A DNA stretch of 64,000 bases from Oscillospiraceae bacterium (GTDB taxonomy: Bacteria > Bacillota > Clostridia > UMGS1840). Of this stretch, positions 16,386-26,423 are shown piece by piece. The stretch lies in NCBI GenBank assembly GCA_015068645.1, contig SVKD01000007.1:54834-118833 (forward strand). Reading direction: 5' to 3'. The notes below the pieces were generated by a model. The model did no database searches. It worked only from the letters and a program-made list of their open reading frames with translations, and had not been told where the DNA came from. Within the stretch, counting starts at the first letter, position 1; each line of letters starts with the position of its first letter. A program made the translations under genes and the position numbers.

Positions 16386-17405
16386 ATGAAGAAAATAGTG
16401 GCACTGCTCTTGGTTTTGGTGCTTGCATTCGGAATCTTGAGTGCTTGTCAGAACAACAAAGATGATTCCAAGGAATCTGCGTCTTCAGAAACCAAAGAAA
16501 ATGTTGTGGCAACTGTCGGTGATGAAGTGATTACCGAAGACGAAATGAAATATATGATTGGTTTTGTGAAAAGTAGTATGATCACAGGAATGGAAGGTCA
16601 GGCATTGGAGGACTTTTGGAATACTCTGATTGATGGGGTGGATCCTGCAGATTATATTCGTAAGGAAGCATTTGAAATTTTGGTCGACAGAACTTTGTTA
16701 GCACAGGTTGCCAATGATGCAGGGATTACTGTTGCAGCGGAAGAGATCGACGGCTTTTTTACACAGAATAAAGATATGATGGCAAACATTATGGACACTT
16801 ATGGAGTAAGTGAAGAATCCTTAAAAGCCATTTACAGAAAGGAATTACTGTACGGTAAATACGATCAGACTGTTTTAGCCGTGGATGAACGCTATAATCC
16901 TACTGACGAACAGTTGAAAGAAATTTTCCAGAAAGATTATTATAAAGCACAGCATATTTTGAAGATGACGGTGAATCCTGAAACCAATGAACCCTTATCT
17001 CAGGAAGAAAAAGATGCTGCCCGTGTGGAAATCGATAATATCCTGCTATCTTTAAAAGACGGAGCCGATTTTGAAGCTATGATGCAGGAGCATAATGAAG
17101 ATCCCGGCATGGAACAGCTCCCCGGCGGATATGTTTTTTCCAAATATAGTGGAATGGCTCCTGAATTTTATGAAGCTACTGTGACACTGGAAGAAAACAG
17201 CATTTCTGAAGTGATTGAAACTGCTTTCGGATATCATATTATTAAGCGATTACCTCTGGATGTGGATGCAGATCTCGAAGCAAACAGGGAACAGGTACAA
17301 GATATGTATAAGGAAGTAGAAGTAGCTAAGTTGGTGGAAGAATTAAGAGGCAGTGTCGAGATTAAAACCGATGAAGCCAAATTAAAAGAAATCGCCGTAA
17401 AATAA
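16386..17405 (+). CDS. PrsA-like peptidyl-prolyl isomerase lipoprotein (foldase)
   Basis: 339 residues from the ATG at 16386, which has AAGGAGGATAAATGTT directly upstream. The signal peptide ends in the lipobox LSAC, so the protein is lipid-anchored outside the membrane. A SurA-N-like chaperone region (TEDEMKYMIGF to GKYDQT) is followed by a parvulin domain (AQHILKMTV, SLKDGADFEAMMQEHNEDPG, GGYVF, VTLEENSISEVIETAFGYHIIKRL). It should help secreted proteins fold after translocation. This fits the many exported SLH and stalk-domain proteins in the window. Confidence 0.93.
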   Translation: MKKIVALLLVLVLAFGILSACQNNKDDSKESASSETKENVVATVGDEVITEDEMKYMIGFVKSSMITGMEGQALEDFWNTLIDGVDPADYIRKEAFEILVDRTLLAQVANDAGITVAAEEIDGFFTQNKDMMANIMDTYGVSEESLKAIYRKELLYGKYDQTVLAVDERYNPTDEQLKEIFQKDYYKAQHILKMTVNPETNEPLSQEEKDAARVEIDNILLSLKDGADFEAMMQEHNEDPGMEQLPGGYVFSKYSGMAPEFYEATVTLEENSISEVIETAFGYHIIKRLPLDVDADLEANREQVQDMYKEVEVAKLVEELRGSVEIKTDEAKLKEIAVK

Positions 17406-17418
17406 GAAAATAGCAAGG

Positions 17419-17458
17419 TGCAGGCATAAGTCCGCTTTTGATGGGCTTATGCCTGTGT
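17419..17458 (+). terminator. Hairpin between foldase and AI-2E transporter genes
   Basis: GCAGGCATAAG and CTTATGCCTGT form an 11-bp stem around a ~15-base loop. There is no T tract, so it is more likely a partial terminator or mRNA-stabilising hairpin than a full stop. Confidence 0.5.
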
Positions 17459-17477
17459 ATTCAATGGAGAGATTGAT

Positions 17478-18650
17478 ATGAAGCATTTTATTAAGAAAAA
17501 CAAACAATCCATATTGCTTTATTCGCTGGTTGCGGTAATTGCAATTGCTGTATATTTTTTGTTTTTAAAATTTCATAGATTAGAGGAGGCCTTTCGGTTC
17601 GTATTATCGATTCTTTCACCGTTTCTGATAGGCTTTTCCATTGCATATCTGCTAAATCCCGTTATGGTCTTTTTTGAAAGAACCATTTATAAAAAAATCG
17701 GTGTCAAATCAACAAAGGAAGGGGTTTCCCGACTGAAAAGAACTTGCAGTATTTGCACCACATATGTGTTGGTATTTGCCACCCTGATTTATTTAATTGT
17801 GCTTTTGATTCCGCAGGTGGTGGAAACCGTGGAATCGTTGATTGTGAATGTTCCCACTTATTTCCAGCAAATGTTTAATGATGTTACCGTGATGTTTGAG
17901 AAAAACGATTGGGATATTGCATGGTTGGAACAGATGATTCCTTATGAAACCTTATCTGAATATCTTAACGTTTTCTTAAATTCTTGTTTCGGATGGTTGG
18001 TGAATGTGCCGATGAATCTGACTGTGGGATTCACCAATGTGATTGTGGGATTTTTCGTTTCTGTGTATTTTCTGTTTGACAAAGAACAGTTTCTCACAGG
18101 GATTACCAAGGTGCTTTATGCCTTTGTGAAAAAAGAAAAAGCTGATAAAGTGATGGCGGTTTCTCGCCTCACTGATAAAACTTTATCAGGATTCATCGTA
18201 GGGAAAATTGTTGATTCTTTCATCATTGGACTCATTTCTTTCCCCTTTATGCTTCTGATTTATCCTCCCTATGCACTTTTAATCAGTGTAATTATCGGTG
18301 TCACCAATGTAATTCCGTTTTTTGGGCCCTTTATCGGTGCGATTCCGTCGGCAATTCTGATTTTGTTGGTAGCACCCGATAAGTGTTTGTGGTTTATCAT
18401 TTTCGTGCTTGTGCTACAGCAGTTTGATGGTAATGTGTTAGGTCCCAAAATTCTGGGAGAATCCACAGGAATCTCTCCCATCTGGGTACTGTTTGGTATT
18501 ATGGCAGGCAGTAAAATTTTAGGTTTTGCGGGAATGATTTTAGGCGTTCCCTTTACCGCAGTAGCGTATACTTTATTTAAAAATTATGTAGATAAGAAAC
18601 ATCAGGAAAAAAATACCAATGAACTTAAAACTTGCGAAGCAGATAGCTGA
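17478..18650 (+). CDS. AI-2E family transporter
   Basis: 390 residues with about eight membrane helices, two near the N-terminus (LLYSLVAVIAIAVYFLFL and LSPFLIGFSIAYLLNPV) and a C-terminal cluster. GGAGAG precedes the ATG. PFFGPFIGAIPSAILIL and LGPKILGESTGISPIWVLFGI are signature stretches of the family (formerly UPF0118). Members have been linked to autoinducer-2 export or sodium/proton antiport; the substrate here is open. The gene ends 32 bp inside the next one, so they are translationally coupled. Confidence 0.92.
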   Translation: MKHFIKKNKQSILLYSLVAVIAIAVYFLFLKFHRLEEAFRFVLSILSPFLIGFSIAYLLNPVMVFFERTIYKKIGVKSTKEGVSRLKRTCSICTTYVLVFATLIYLIVLLIPQVVETVESLIVNVPTYFQQMFNDVTVMFEKNDWDIAWLEQMIPYETLSEYLNVFLNSCFGWLVNVPMNLTVGFTNVIVGFFVSVYFLFDKEQFLTGITKVLYAFVKKEKADKVMAVSRLTDKTLSGFIVGKIVDSFIIGLISFPFMLLIYPPYALLISVIIGVTNVIPFFGPFIGAIPSAILILLVAPDKCLWFIIFVLVLQQFDGNVLGPKILGESTGISPIWVLFGIMAGSKILGFAGMILGVPFTAVAYTLFKNYVDKKHQEKNTNELKTCEADS

Positions 18651-19431
18651 CCATTTTCCGTCCTATCTTTCCTATGGTGTGACGAAAAACACCAATTCAA
18701 AATATTTAAAGCAGGGATACCGCACATTAATCGTGGCGGTATTTCCTTATTATTGCGTGGGTGAAAACGAGCTGTTTTCCAAATATTGCACCGTGTATGA
18801 TTATCACAAAGTGGTAAAAGATGAGTTTGAAAAAATCTTTGCGCCCCTTGGGATAGAATACCTAAGCTTTGCCGATATTTCGCCTTTTGGAGAGAAAAAA
18901 CTGGCAGAGGACTTAGGTCTTGGTGAAATTGGGGAGCATAATCTGCTTTTAACCGAAGAATATGGTTCCTTTGTGTTTTTGGGAGAAGTGCTTTTAAAAG
19001 AAGAACTTCCCGAAAAAACGGGAAATTTTCCGAAACTTTGTACCCATTGCGGAAACTGCAAAAAAGCTTGTCCGACCAATGCTTTGGAAGAGGGGTTTGA
19101 AAGAGGGAAGTGTCTTTCGCATTTAAGTCAGAAAAAACAGCTCACCGATGAAGAAGAAGCTCTGTATGTTAAATCCAAATTGGCATGGGGATGCGATGTT
19201 TGTCAACTTGCTTGCCCTGTGAACCAAAGTGTGGGGAAAACACCCATTGATGCATTCAAACAAGCATCCTTAACCTTAACCAAAGAAGAAATTCTTGCGC
19301 TTAGTGAAGAAGAATTTCAAGAAAAATATCAGGATTACGCCTTTGCCTATAAAGGCATCGAAATACTTAGAAGAAATGTGAGACTCCAAGATGAATACAA
19401 GATGGAATCAATTAAAAAAGAGAATATTTAA
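18619..19431 (+). CDS. Epoxyqueuosine reductase QueG-like iron-sulfur protein (short form)
   Basis: 270 residues. The N-terminal part resembles the cobalamin-binding domain of QueG. Two 4Fe-4S motifs follow: CTHCGNCKKACPTNAL and CDVCQLACPVN, the eight-Cys arrangement of QueG. The family reduces epoxyqueuosine to queuosine in tRNA. It is shorter than the ~380-residue enzymes because the C-terminal HEAT-like region is missing, so a different reductase role is possible. It overlaps the genes on both sides (32 bp and 41 bp), implying one tightly coupled operon. Confidence 0.82.
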   Translation: MNLKLAKQIADHFPSYLSYGVTKNTNSKYLKQGYRTLIVAVFPYYCVGENELFSKYCTVYDYHKVVKDEFEKIFAPLGIEYLSFADISPFGEKKLAEDLGLGEIGEHNLLLTEEYGSFVFLGEVLLKEELPEKTGNFPKLCTHCGNCKKACPTNALEEGFERGKCLSHLSQKKQLTDEEEALYVKSKLAWGCDVCQLACPVNQSVGKTPIDAFKQASLTLTKEEILALSEEEFQEKYQDYAFAYKGIEILRRNVRLQDEYKMESIKKENI

Positions 19432-21790
19432 CGAAGAATACAGTAACTTAAACCCGATGCAGAGAGAAGCTTGTTTCACGGTAACAGGTCCCGTGCTTAT
19501 TTTAGCAGGTGCAGGTAGCGGAAAAACCACTACCTTAATTTCCCGTATCCATTATATGGTGAAATATGGGGATTCCTACTTTACCGAAACTCCTTGTCCT
19601 GCATTTTTGGACGAGGAGGATTTAGCTCGTTTGGAGGCAAAAAGTGTTGGCTCCTTTACGGAAGAAGAGGAAGCATTATTTGCAAAAAATCCCATCCATC
19701 CTCAAAATATTTTAGCCATCACCTTTACCAACAAAGCGGCAAATGAATTAAAGGAACGTTTGGAAGCAAAATTGGGAGAGAAGGCACAGGGCATCTGGGC
19801 AATGACTTTCCACTCTGCCTGCGTTCGTATTTTAAGAGAAAACATCTGGTTACTTGGCGGTGGATTAAACCGTTATTTCACCATTTTTGATGCCTCTGAT
19901 GCCAAAAACTTAGTGAAAGAATGTATTAAGGAATTAAATATTTCCGAAGAAGTACTAAACCACAAGCTTTGTTACAGTGAAATTTCCAAATCCAAAAACG
20001 ACGGTGTGGATGCCGAGGAATATCTCCGTCTGGCAGGTGCCAACTATAAACAGACCTTAATTGCCAAAGTGTATGCGCTGTATATGGAAAAATTGCAGAA
20101 GTATAACGCTTTGGATTTTGACGATATTTTATGCTATACCGTGAAAATTTTTGAAAAATTTCCCCAGGTTTTAGCAGATTATCAGAATCGTTTTACCCAC
20201 ATTATGATTGACGAGTATCAGGATACTAACAGAATACAGTATTTGTTGGCATCATACCTTGCCAAAAAGAACAAAAATCTTTGTGTGGTGGGGGATGATG
20301 ACCAGTCTATCTATCGGTTCCGTGGTGCTGATATTACCAATATTTTAAGCTTTGAAGAACAGTTTGCCGACACGAAAATTATTAAGCTTGAAGAAAACTA
20401 CAGAAGCACCAAAAATATCTTGGATGCAGCAAACGGCGTCATTGCCAACAATTTGCACCGAAAAGCGAAAAAACTCTGGACCCAGCAAGAGGGCGGTGCC
20501 AAGGTAAAAGTATTAAATCCCAACAACAACTACGATGAAGCCAACAAAGTTGGTTCTCTGATTGAATCCTTGAAGCGGGAAGGATTTTCTTACCGTGACA
20601 TGGCGGTGTTATACCGTATGAACTCTTTGTCCCGTACCTTTGAGCAGACATTTTTGCAAACTGCAATTCCCCATAGAATTGTGGGCGGTACCCGTTTCTT
20701 TGACCGCAAGGAAATTAAAGATATTGTGGCATACCTTCGTTTGGTATTAAATCAGAATGACGATGCGGCACTCGTGCGAATCATCAACGAACCTGCCCGC
20801 GGGATTGGAAAAACTTCCGTGGAAAAAGTGCAAGGCTTAGCAATTGCCAACGGCATTTCTATGCTGGAGGTGTGTGAAAAAGCAGGGGAGTATCCGGAAC
20901 TTTCTCATCCAAAAGCAAAGCTTACCAATTTTGCAAAAATGATTGCCGACTTCCGTGAAAATGTGAATGACACCGAAGCGTTGGTGAATTCTGTCCTTTA
21001 CGGTTCGGGTTATATGGAAGCATTGCAGAAAGAAGACACCGACGAAGCAAACGCCAGAATTCAGAATATGAAAGAACTTCTTTCCATGATTAAGGAAGAT
21101 GAAGAGAATCGTGATTTGTCTGCCTTTTTGGAAAATGTTTCTTTATTATCCGATATTGATAACTATGATGCAGAAGAAGATGCAGTCACCTTAATGACGC
21201 TCCACAGCTCTAAAGGCTTAGAGTTTCCCGTGGTGTTCTTAGTTGGCTTTGAAGAAGGGATTTTCCCGTCTATGCAGTCTAAAATTGAAGCAGGTGGACT
21301 GGAAGAAGAACGGCGTCTTTGCTATGTGGGCATAACCCGTGCAAAAAAAAGGTTGTATCTTTCCTACGCGGATGAGCGTATGCTGTTTGGTTCCTATATG
21401 CATAGCTTACCTTCCCAGTTTTTAAAAGAAATTCCCGAAGAAACTCTGGAACGAGAACAAAAGAAAAAGGTGGATTCCTTTGCTTCTTTTGGTTCGTCTT
21501 CCACATCTTCTTACAGCGGTTATCAAGCAAGCTCTGTTGGCGGTTACCGTGGAGATTCCTACAATTCCAACGCCATTCATTTAACGGCACCTTCCACTCC
21601 TGCAAAACCCAGTACATCGGGCAATTTACCCGACTATCAGGTGGGATGCCGTGTGCGTCATAAGAAGTTTGGCGACGGCACTGTGCTGACTGTGCAACCT
21701 TTAGGAAACGACGTAAAATTAGAAATTCAATTTGACGAATTCGGCAAAAAAACATTGATGGCGGCTTTTGCCCGTCCCGAAATTATTTAA
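19391..21790 (+). CDS. pcrA: ATP-dependent DNA helicase PcrA/UvrD
   Basis: 799 residues of superfamily 1A helicase: LNPMQREA (Q motif), GAGSGKTTTLISRI (Walker A), ITFTNKAANEL (Ia), IDEYQDTN (II), VVGDDDQSIYRFRGAD (III), TLMTLHSSKGLEFPVVF (V) and EERRLCYVGITRAK (VI). An unusual ~30-residue insertion follows motif I. The Ser/Gly-rich linker and C-terminal Tudor-like module (VGCRVRHKKFGDGTVL) match the RNA-polymerase-binding end of PcrA. It acts in repair and in clearing recombination and transcription conflicts. It begins inside the queG-like gene without a strong ribosome site, so it is probably coupled. Confidence 0.95.
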   Translation: MNTRWNQLKKRIFNEEYSNLNPMQREACFTVTGPVLILAGAGSGKTTTLISRIHYMVKYGDSYFTETPCPAFLDEEDLARLEAKSVGSFTEEEEALFAKNPIHPQNILAITFTNKAANELKERLEAKLGEKAQGIWAMTFHSACVRILRENIWLLGGGLNRYFTIFDASDAKNLVKECIKELNISEEVLNHKLCYSEISKSKNDGVDAEEYLRLAGANYKQTLIAKVYALYMEKLQKYNALDFDDILCYTVKIFEKFPQVLADYQNRFTHIMIDEYQDTNRIQYLLASYLAKKNKNLCVVGDDDQSIYRFRGADITNILSFEEQFADTKIIKLEENYRSTKNILDAANGVIANNLHRKAKKLWTQQEGGAKVKVLNPNNNYDEANKVGSLIESLKREGFSYRDMAVLYRMNSLSRTFEQTFLQTAIPHRIVGGTRFFDRKEIKDIVAYLRLVLNQNDDAALVRIINEPARGIGKTSVEKVQGLAIANGISMLEVCEKAGEYPELSHPKAKLTNFAKMIADFRENVNDTEALVNSVLYGSGYMEALQKEDTDEANARIQNMKELLSMIKEDEENRDLSAFLENVSLLSDIDNYDAEEDAVTLMTLHSSKGLEFPVVFLVGFEEGIFPSMQSKIEAGGLEEERRLCYVGITRAKKRLYLSYADERMLFGSYMHSLPSQFLKEIPEETLEREQKKKVDSFASFGSSSTSSYSGYQASSVGGYRGDSYNSNAIHLTAPSTPAKPSTSGNLPDYQVGCRVRHKKFGDGTVLTVQPLGNDVKLEIQFDEFGKKTLMAAFARPEII

Positions 21791-21802
21791 GGAGAAATTA
21801 CT

Positions 21803-23548
21803 ATGGCATTAGATGCCAACACATTGGCGGCTTTAGCTTTTGAGCTTGATTGTAAGCTTCGAGGCGGGCGAATTGACAAAATTTATCAGATGTCCAGGTC
21901 TTCTGTGCTTCTGACAGTGCGTTCTTTGGGAGAGAATTATCGTTTGTTATTATCCTGCGATGCTTCCAAAGGGCGAATTTGCCTTACCAAACAAACCTTT
22001 GAAAATCCCGATATGCCGCCGGTATTCTGTATGCTGATGCGAAAACATTTAGCAGGCGGAAAATTGCTAAGCGTGGAAGCAGTTCCCAATGAGAGAATCG
22101 TGATAGTTACTGTGGAGAGCACCAATGAGCTATTTGAAGTGACTCCCAAAAAACTCATTTTAGAGCCAATGGGTAAACATTCCAATATCATTTTAACCGA
22201 CGAAAATAACCGCATTATTGATGCCATTCGTCATATTGATTTTACCTTGTCGGAAAAACGACAGGTGTTACCCGGTCTGTTTTATGAATTACCGCCCGTG
22301 CAGGAAAAAATCGATGTTCATTCCTTATCGGAAGAAGAATTCTTCTCTCATTTTAACGAAGAATGTCCAAGAGATGAAATTTCCAAAAAACTGATGGACG
22401 ATTTTTTAGGAATGTCACCCATCCTAGCAAGAGAAATCGAGCACCAAAGCGGTGGAGATTTCAAAAAAGCAGGAGAAATTTATTGGGAATATTTAACCAA
22501 ACTTTCCCAAAAGAAATTCGAACCTACCTTGCTTTTTAAAAAGGGCACAAAAGAACCCAAAGATTTATATATCTGGGATATTTTGCAATACGGAGATTTC
22601 TTTGATAAAGAGCCTTGCAACTCGGTCAACGAGTGCGTGGATTTGTTTTATAAAAGCAAGGAAACCAAACGTCGCTTGGAAGAAAAGAAAGACGCTGTTT
22701 CTCAGATTATTACAAAGAATTTAAGCCGTTTATATAAGAAAATTGACATTCACGAAAAGAATCTGAAAAAAGCGGAAACAAAAGACCGCTACCGTATTTA
22801 TGCGGAGCTTTTAACCGCTAATTTATACCAGCTTACCGAAAACAAAAAAGAGGTCACTTTGCCTAATTATTACGAAGAAAATGCACCGTTGACCATCCCC
22901 TTAGACGAAACCATTTCGCCTTCCCGAAATGCCAAAAAGTATTTTGAAAAATACAACAAAGAAAAAACAATGGAAAAAATTTCCCGTGAAATGCTTACGG
23001 AACTTCACGAGGAAATTCGTTATTTGGAAAGTGTCCGTGATTTGCTGGACTTAAGCGATGACGAAAAAACCACCGCAGAAATCAAGGAAGAATTGGTGTT
23101 GGGCGGATATGCATCCGACCATAACTATAGTAAAAACAATAAAAACAAGAAAAAGAATGATACCAAAATTACCCGTCCTATGGAGTTTTTATCTTCCGAC
23201 GGAACGCTCATTCTTTGCGGTCGAAATAACCGTCAGAACGAAGAATTAACTTTAAAAATTGCCTCCAAATACGACACCTGGCTTCATGTTCGGAACGTGG
23301 CAGGCTCTCACGTAGTAATCAGAAATCAAGGGGAGAGCGTTTCAGATGAAACTTTATATGAAGCGGCACTCGTGGCAGCCCAGTATTCCAAAGTTGCCAA
23401 TGATACCAAGGTCAGCGTGGAATATACCAAAGTGAAATATGTGAAAAAGCCGTCGGGAGCCAAACCCGGTATGGTGATATATGATAATTTTGAAACCATC
23501 ATTGTGGAACCCGATGCCAAGCGTGTTGAAAGGATGCAAAAAAAGTAA
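21803..23548 (+). CDS. rqcH: Rqc2 homologue RqcH (NFACT / fibronectin-binding protein A family)
   Basis: 581 residues with all NFACT parts: NFACT-N (MALDANTLAALAFELDCKL and GGRIDKIYQ), a coiled-coil middle rich in Lys/Glu (~290-430), and NFACT-R with DTWLHVRNVAGSHVVIR. In Firmicutes RqcH binds stalled 50S subunits and adds alanine tails to the nascent chain for ClpXP degradation, which fits a genome with clpXP. AAGGAG precedes the ATG. The older name reflects fibronectin binding in streptococci. Confidence 0.93.
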   Translation: MALDANTLAALAFELDCKLRGGRIDKIYQMSRSSVLLTVRSLGENYRLLLSCDASKGRICLTKQTFENPDMPPVFCMLMRKHLAGGKLLSVEAVPNERIVIVTVESTNELFEVTPKKLILEPMGKHSNIILTDENNRIIDAIRHIDFTLSEKRQVLPGLFYELPPVQEKIDVHSLSEEEFFSHFNEECPRDEISKKLMDDFLGMSPILAREIEHQSGGDFKKAGEIYWEYLTKLSQKKFEPTLLFKKGTKEPKDLYIWDILQYGDFFDKEPCNSVNECVDLFYKSKETKRRLEEKKDAVSQIITKNLSRLYKKIDIHEKNLKKAETKDRYRIYAELLTANLYQLTENKKEVTLPNYYEENAPLTIPLDETISPSRNAKKYFEKYNKEKTMEKISREMLTELHEEIRYLESVRDLLDLSDDEKTTAEIKEELVLGGYASDHNYSKNNKNKKKNDTKITRPMEFLSSDGTLILCGRNNRQNEELTLKIASKYDTWLHVRNVAGSHVVIRNQGESVSDETLYEAALVAAQYSKVANDTKVSVEYTKVKYVKKPSGAKPGMVIYDNFETIIVEPDAKRVERMQKK

Positions 23549-23569
23549 AGAAACAGAGGATCAAAGAAA

Positions 23570-25090
23570 ATGGTTACTTGTTATACTTGCGGATTAAACG
23601 GAATTGAATCCTATATTGTGGACATCGAAGCGGATGTGACGAAATCTCTGCCTCAGTATGATGTGGTGGGATTGGCAGATACTGCTATCAAAGAATCCAA
23701 AGAGCGTGTCAGAAGCGGAATCAAAAACTCGGGATTCACATTTCCTGCCAGAAAAATTACCATCAATTTAGCACCGGCAGCCGTAAGAAAAGAGGGAACA
23801 CATTATGATTTGCCCATGGCAGTTGCCTTAATCGGTGCCATGGAGGAAATCCCCAACCTTAACCAGTATATTATGCTGGGGGAACTGTCTTTATCAGGGG
23901 AAATCCGAGGGGTCAGCGGTGTGCTTCCTATGGCAGATGCTGCACTGAAAAAAGGTTACCAAAAAATTATTGTTCCCTTAGATAACGCTAAAGAAGCGGC
24001 GTTGGTGCCGGGACTTTCGGTATATGCTGTGAACAATCTTCGGGAAGTGATTTCTTTCTTAAAAGGAGAACTGGAAATCTTCCCTTTTGAAAATGAAAAC
24101 GAACTTCAGTTTGATGTGATAGATTCTAAATTAGATTTTGCCGACGTGAAAGGTCAGGAAAACGCCAAACGTGCCTTGGAAGTGGCTTGTAGCGGCGGAC
24201 ACAGTATCTTGATGAGCGGAACTCCGGGCTCCGGGAAAACTATGTTATCCAAGCGGGTACCGGGGATTTTACCGCCTCTCACATTTTCCGAATCTATGGA
24301 AGTGACCAAAATTTATTCGGTTTGCTCTTTGGTTTCTAAGGACAAGCCTATGATTGTGGAACGACCCTTTCGAGCACTCCACCATACTGCATCCACCGTT
24401 TCGATTATCGGTGGCGGTACCAAAGCGATGCCCGGTGAAATTTCCTTGGCGCATAACGGTGTTTTGTTTTTAGACGAACTTCCCGAATTTAAGCGGGAAG
24501 CCTTAGAAGTGTTACGACAACCCTTAGAAGATAAGAAAATCAATGTGACCCGTGTGAGCCGTTCAGCAGAATATCCCTGCAATTTTATGATTATTGCTGC
24601 GATGAACCCTTGTCCCTGCGGATATCACGGTTCCGCCGTGAAAGAATGCACTTGTACCATAGACCAGATTAAGCGCTATCAGAAGAAAATTTCAGGACCC
24701 CTTCTGGACAGAATCGACATTCAGATTGAGGTGCCTGCCGTAAATTATGATGAAATTTCATCGCTGGAGAGGGCAGAATCTTCCTCGGATATCAGACAAC
24801 GTGTCATTCGTTGCCGTGAACTGCAAAAGAAACGCTACGAAGGCGAAGGCATTTTAACCAATGCAGAATTAACCGCTCCTTTGGTGAAAAAATATTGCCC
24901 TTTAACAAAAGATGCGGAAGCAATGTTGAAACAGGCATTTTCCGTACTTGGCTTAACTGCCAGAGGTTACGATAAAATTATTAAAGTGGCAAGAACCATA
25001 GCGGATTTGGAAGAATCCGAACAGATTGACGTACATCATTTAGCGGAAGCCATCAGCTACCGTGATATGGCAAATACGATGTCAGAATAA
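23570..25090 (+). CDS. YifB/ComM family Mg-chelatase-like AAA+ ATPase
   Basis: 506 residues: an N-terminal Lon-like fold domain (VDIEADVTKSLPQYDVVGLADTAIKESKERV), then AAA+ with Walker A MSGTPGSGKTML, Walker B LFLDELPEF and the family signature AAMNPCPCGY with further Cys (KECTC) that probably bind zinc. The C-terminal part has the LTARGYDKIIKVARTIADLE segment. ComM, a homologue, is a hexameric helicase for branch migration during transformation. No other competence gene is adjacent, so the precise role here is inferred. Confidence 0.93.
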   Translation: MVTCYTCGLNGIESYIVDIEADVTKSLPQYDVVGLADTAIKESKERVRSGIKNSGFTFPARKITINLAPAAVRKEGTHYDLPMAVALIGAMEEIPNLNQYIMLGELSLSGEIRGVSGVLPMADAALKKGYQKIIVPLDNAKEAALVPGLSVYAVNNLREVISFLKGELEIFPFENENELQFDVIDSKLDFADVKGQENAKRALEVACSGGHSILMSGTPGSGKTMLSKRVPGILPPLTFSESMEVTKIYSVCSLVSKDKPMIVERPFRALHHTASTVSIIGGGTKAMPGEISLAHNGVLFLDELPEFKREALEVLRQPLEDKKINVTRVSRSAEYPCNFMIIAAMNPCPCGYHGSAVKECTCTIDQIKRYQKKISGPLLDRIDIQIEVPAVNYDEISSLERAESSSDIRQRVIRCRELQKKRYEGEGILTNAELTAPLVKKYCPLTKDAEAMLKQAFSVLGLTARGYDKIIKVARTIADLEESEQIDVHHLAEAISYRDMANTMSE

Positions 25091-25102
25091 AGGACAAAAA
25101 CC

Positions 25103-26374
25103 ATGTCGATTTATGAATACTTAAACGAATTTTCTGAAATTTCTTTTCATATGCCGGGGCATAAAGGAAACATTCCCGTGCCCATTGTAGACGTTACCGA
25201 ACTTTCCGGTACCGATAATTTGATGTGTCCTGAGGGCATCATCAAAGAGGCGCAGGAGAAGATGGCAAAGGTGCTTGGAAAAAAGGAAACATTCTTTTTA
25301 ACAGGCGGTGCCACCGGCGGAATTTTAGCAAGTGTTTTGGCAACCATTACCCCCGGTGAAAGAGTTTTGGTGGACAGAAATTGTCACGCTTCGGTGATTT
25401 ACGGGCTGATTTTAGCAGGTGGAATTCCCAAATTTGTGTATCCCAAAATCAATGAGGAATTCGGGATTCCTTGTCCCTTATCGGCAGAAGATATTGATTA
25501 TAATGGCGAAAAGATTTTGATTGTCACCTCTCCAACCTACTACGGTGAGGTGGCGAATATCAAAGAAATCCGTGAAACAGTGGGGGATATTACCATCATT
25601 CAGGACGAAGCACACGGTGCCCATTTTTATTTTGATGATGCTTTGGCATCGTGCCGAACAAACGAGTCGGATTTGACGGTACTTAGTTTCCATAAAACCA
25701 TGCCTACCCTGAATCAGGGGGCTGTGTTATGTTGTAATACCGCAAGAATCCCTTCCAAAAAAATCAAGCAGGCAATCAATATGGTGCACACCACAAGTCC
25801 GTCCTATCCCATTTTATCTTCCTTGGATTATTCGGGGACTTACGGGAGGAAACTGTATCAAAATACTTTGGTTGCAGAAAAAATCAAAGAATTATCCAAA
25901 GAATTAACCGAGAAAACTCCTCTTAAGATTTTAGCCAATCAGGATTCCTATAAGTTGCTTTTAAACTGTGACGGCACCAATTATTCGGCAGAAGAATTAG
26001 ATAAGTATCTGCAAAAGAATTACAAAATCTATGCAGAAGGAGTATTCGGCAATAATCTTCTTTTGATGTTTTCGCCTTGCAATAAAATGGAAGAAATCAA
26101 AACTCTTTCCAAAGCACTTTTTAAATTGGATTGGAAAGAAAAAGAAACAACTAAAACGAGCTATTCGCTTTTGAAACTAAAGCAGGTAATGGCTCCCAGA
26201 GACGCTTACTTTGCAGAGGGAGAATGGATTTCTGCCAAGGAAGCTGTTGGACGAATTTCCAAAGAAAACATTACCCGTTTTCCGCCCTGCGTTCCCATTG
26301 TAACCGTTGGAGAAGAACTCAGTGAAGAAGCTGTTAAGTTAATTGATAACGAAGAGATTTATGTGGTAAAATAG
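25103..26374 (+). CDS. Orn/Lys/Arg decarboxylase-like PLP enzyme
   Basis: 423 residues, starting 12 bp after the previous stop. FHMPGHKG near the start, TGGATGGILASVLAT (PLP phosphate site), DEAHGAHFYF (Asp for the ring nitrogen) and SFHKTMPTLNQGA (the Schiff-base lysine) define the group I decarboxylase family that includes SpeA and YaaO. It is shorter than biosynthetic arginine decarboxylase of this class by roughly 60 residues. The substrate (Arg, Lys or Orn) cannot be told by eye. It closes the 17478-26374 run. Confidence 0.88.
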   Translation: MSIYEYLNEFSEISFHMPGHKGNIPVPIVDVTELSGTDNLMCPEGIIKEAQEKMAKVLGKKETFFLTGGATGGILASVLATITPGERVLVDRNCHASVIYGLILAGGIPKFVYPKINEEFGIPCPLSAEDIDYNGEKILIVTSPTYYGEVANIKEIRETVGDITIIQDEAHGAHFYFDDALASCRTNESDLTVLSFHKTMPTLNQGAVLCCNTARIPSKKIKQAINMVHTTSPSYPILSSLDYSGTYGRKLYQNTLVAEKIKELSKELTEKTPLKILANQDSYKLLLNCDGTNYSAEELDKYLQKNYKIYAEGVFGNNLLLMFSPCNKMEEIKTLSKALFKLDWKEKETTKTSYSLLKLKQVMAPRDAYFAEGEWISAKEAVGRISKENITRFPPCVPIVTVGEELSEEAVKLIDNEEIYVVK

Positions 26375-26379
26375 CAAGT

Positions 26380-26415
26380 AAAAAGGATGAACCAAATCGG
26401 TTCATCCTTTTTTAG
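26380..26415. terminator. Bidirectional terminator
   Basis: AAAAAGGATGAACC and GGTTCATCCTTTTTT around a five-base loop, between converging genes. Confidence 0.9.
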
Positions 26416-26423
26416 CTTTGTAT

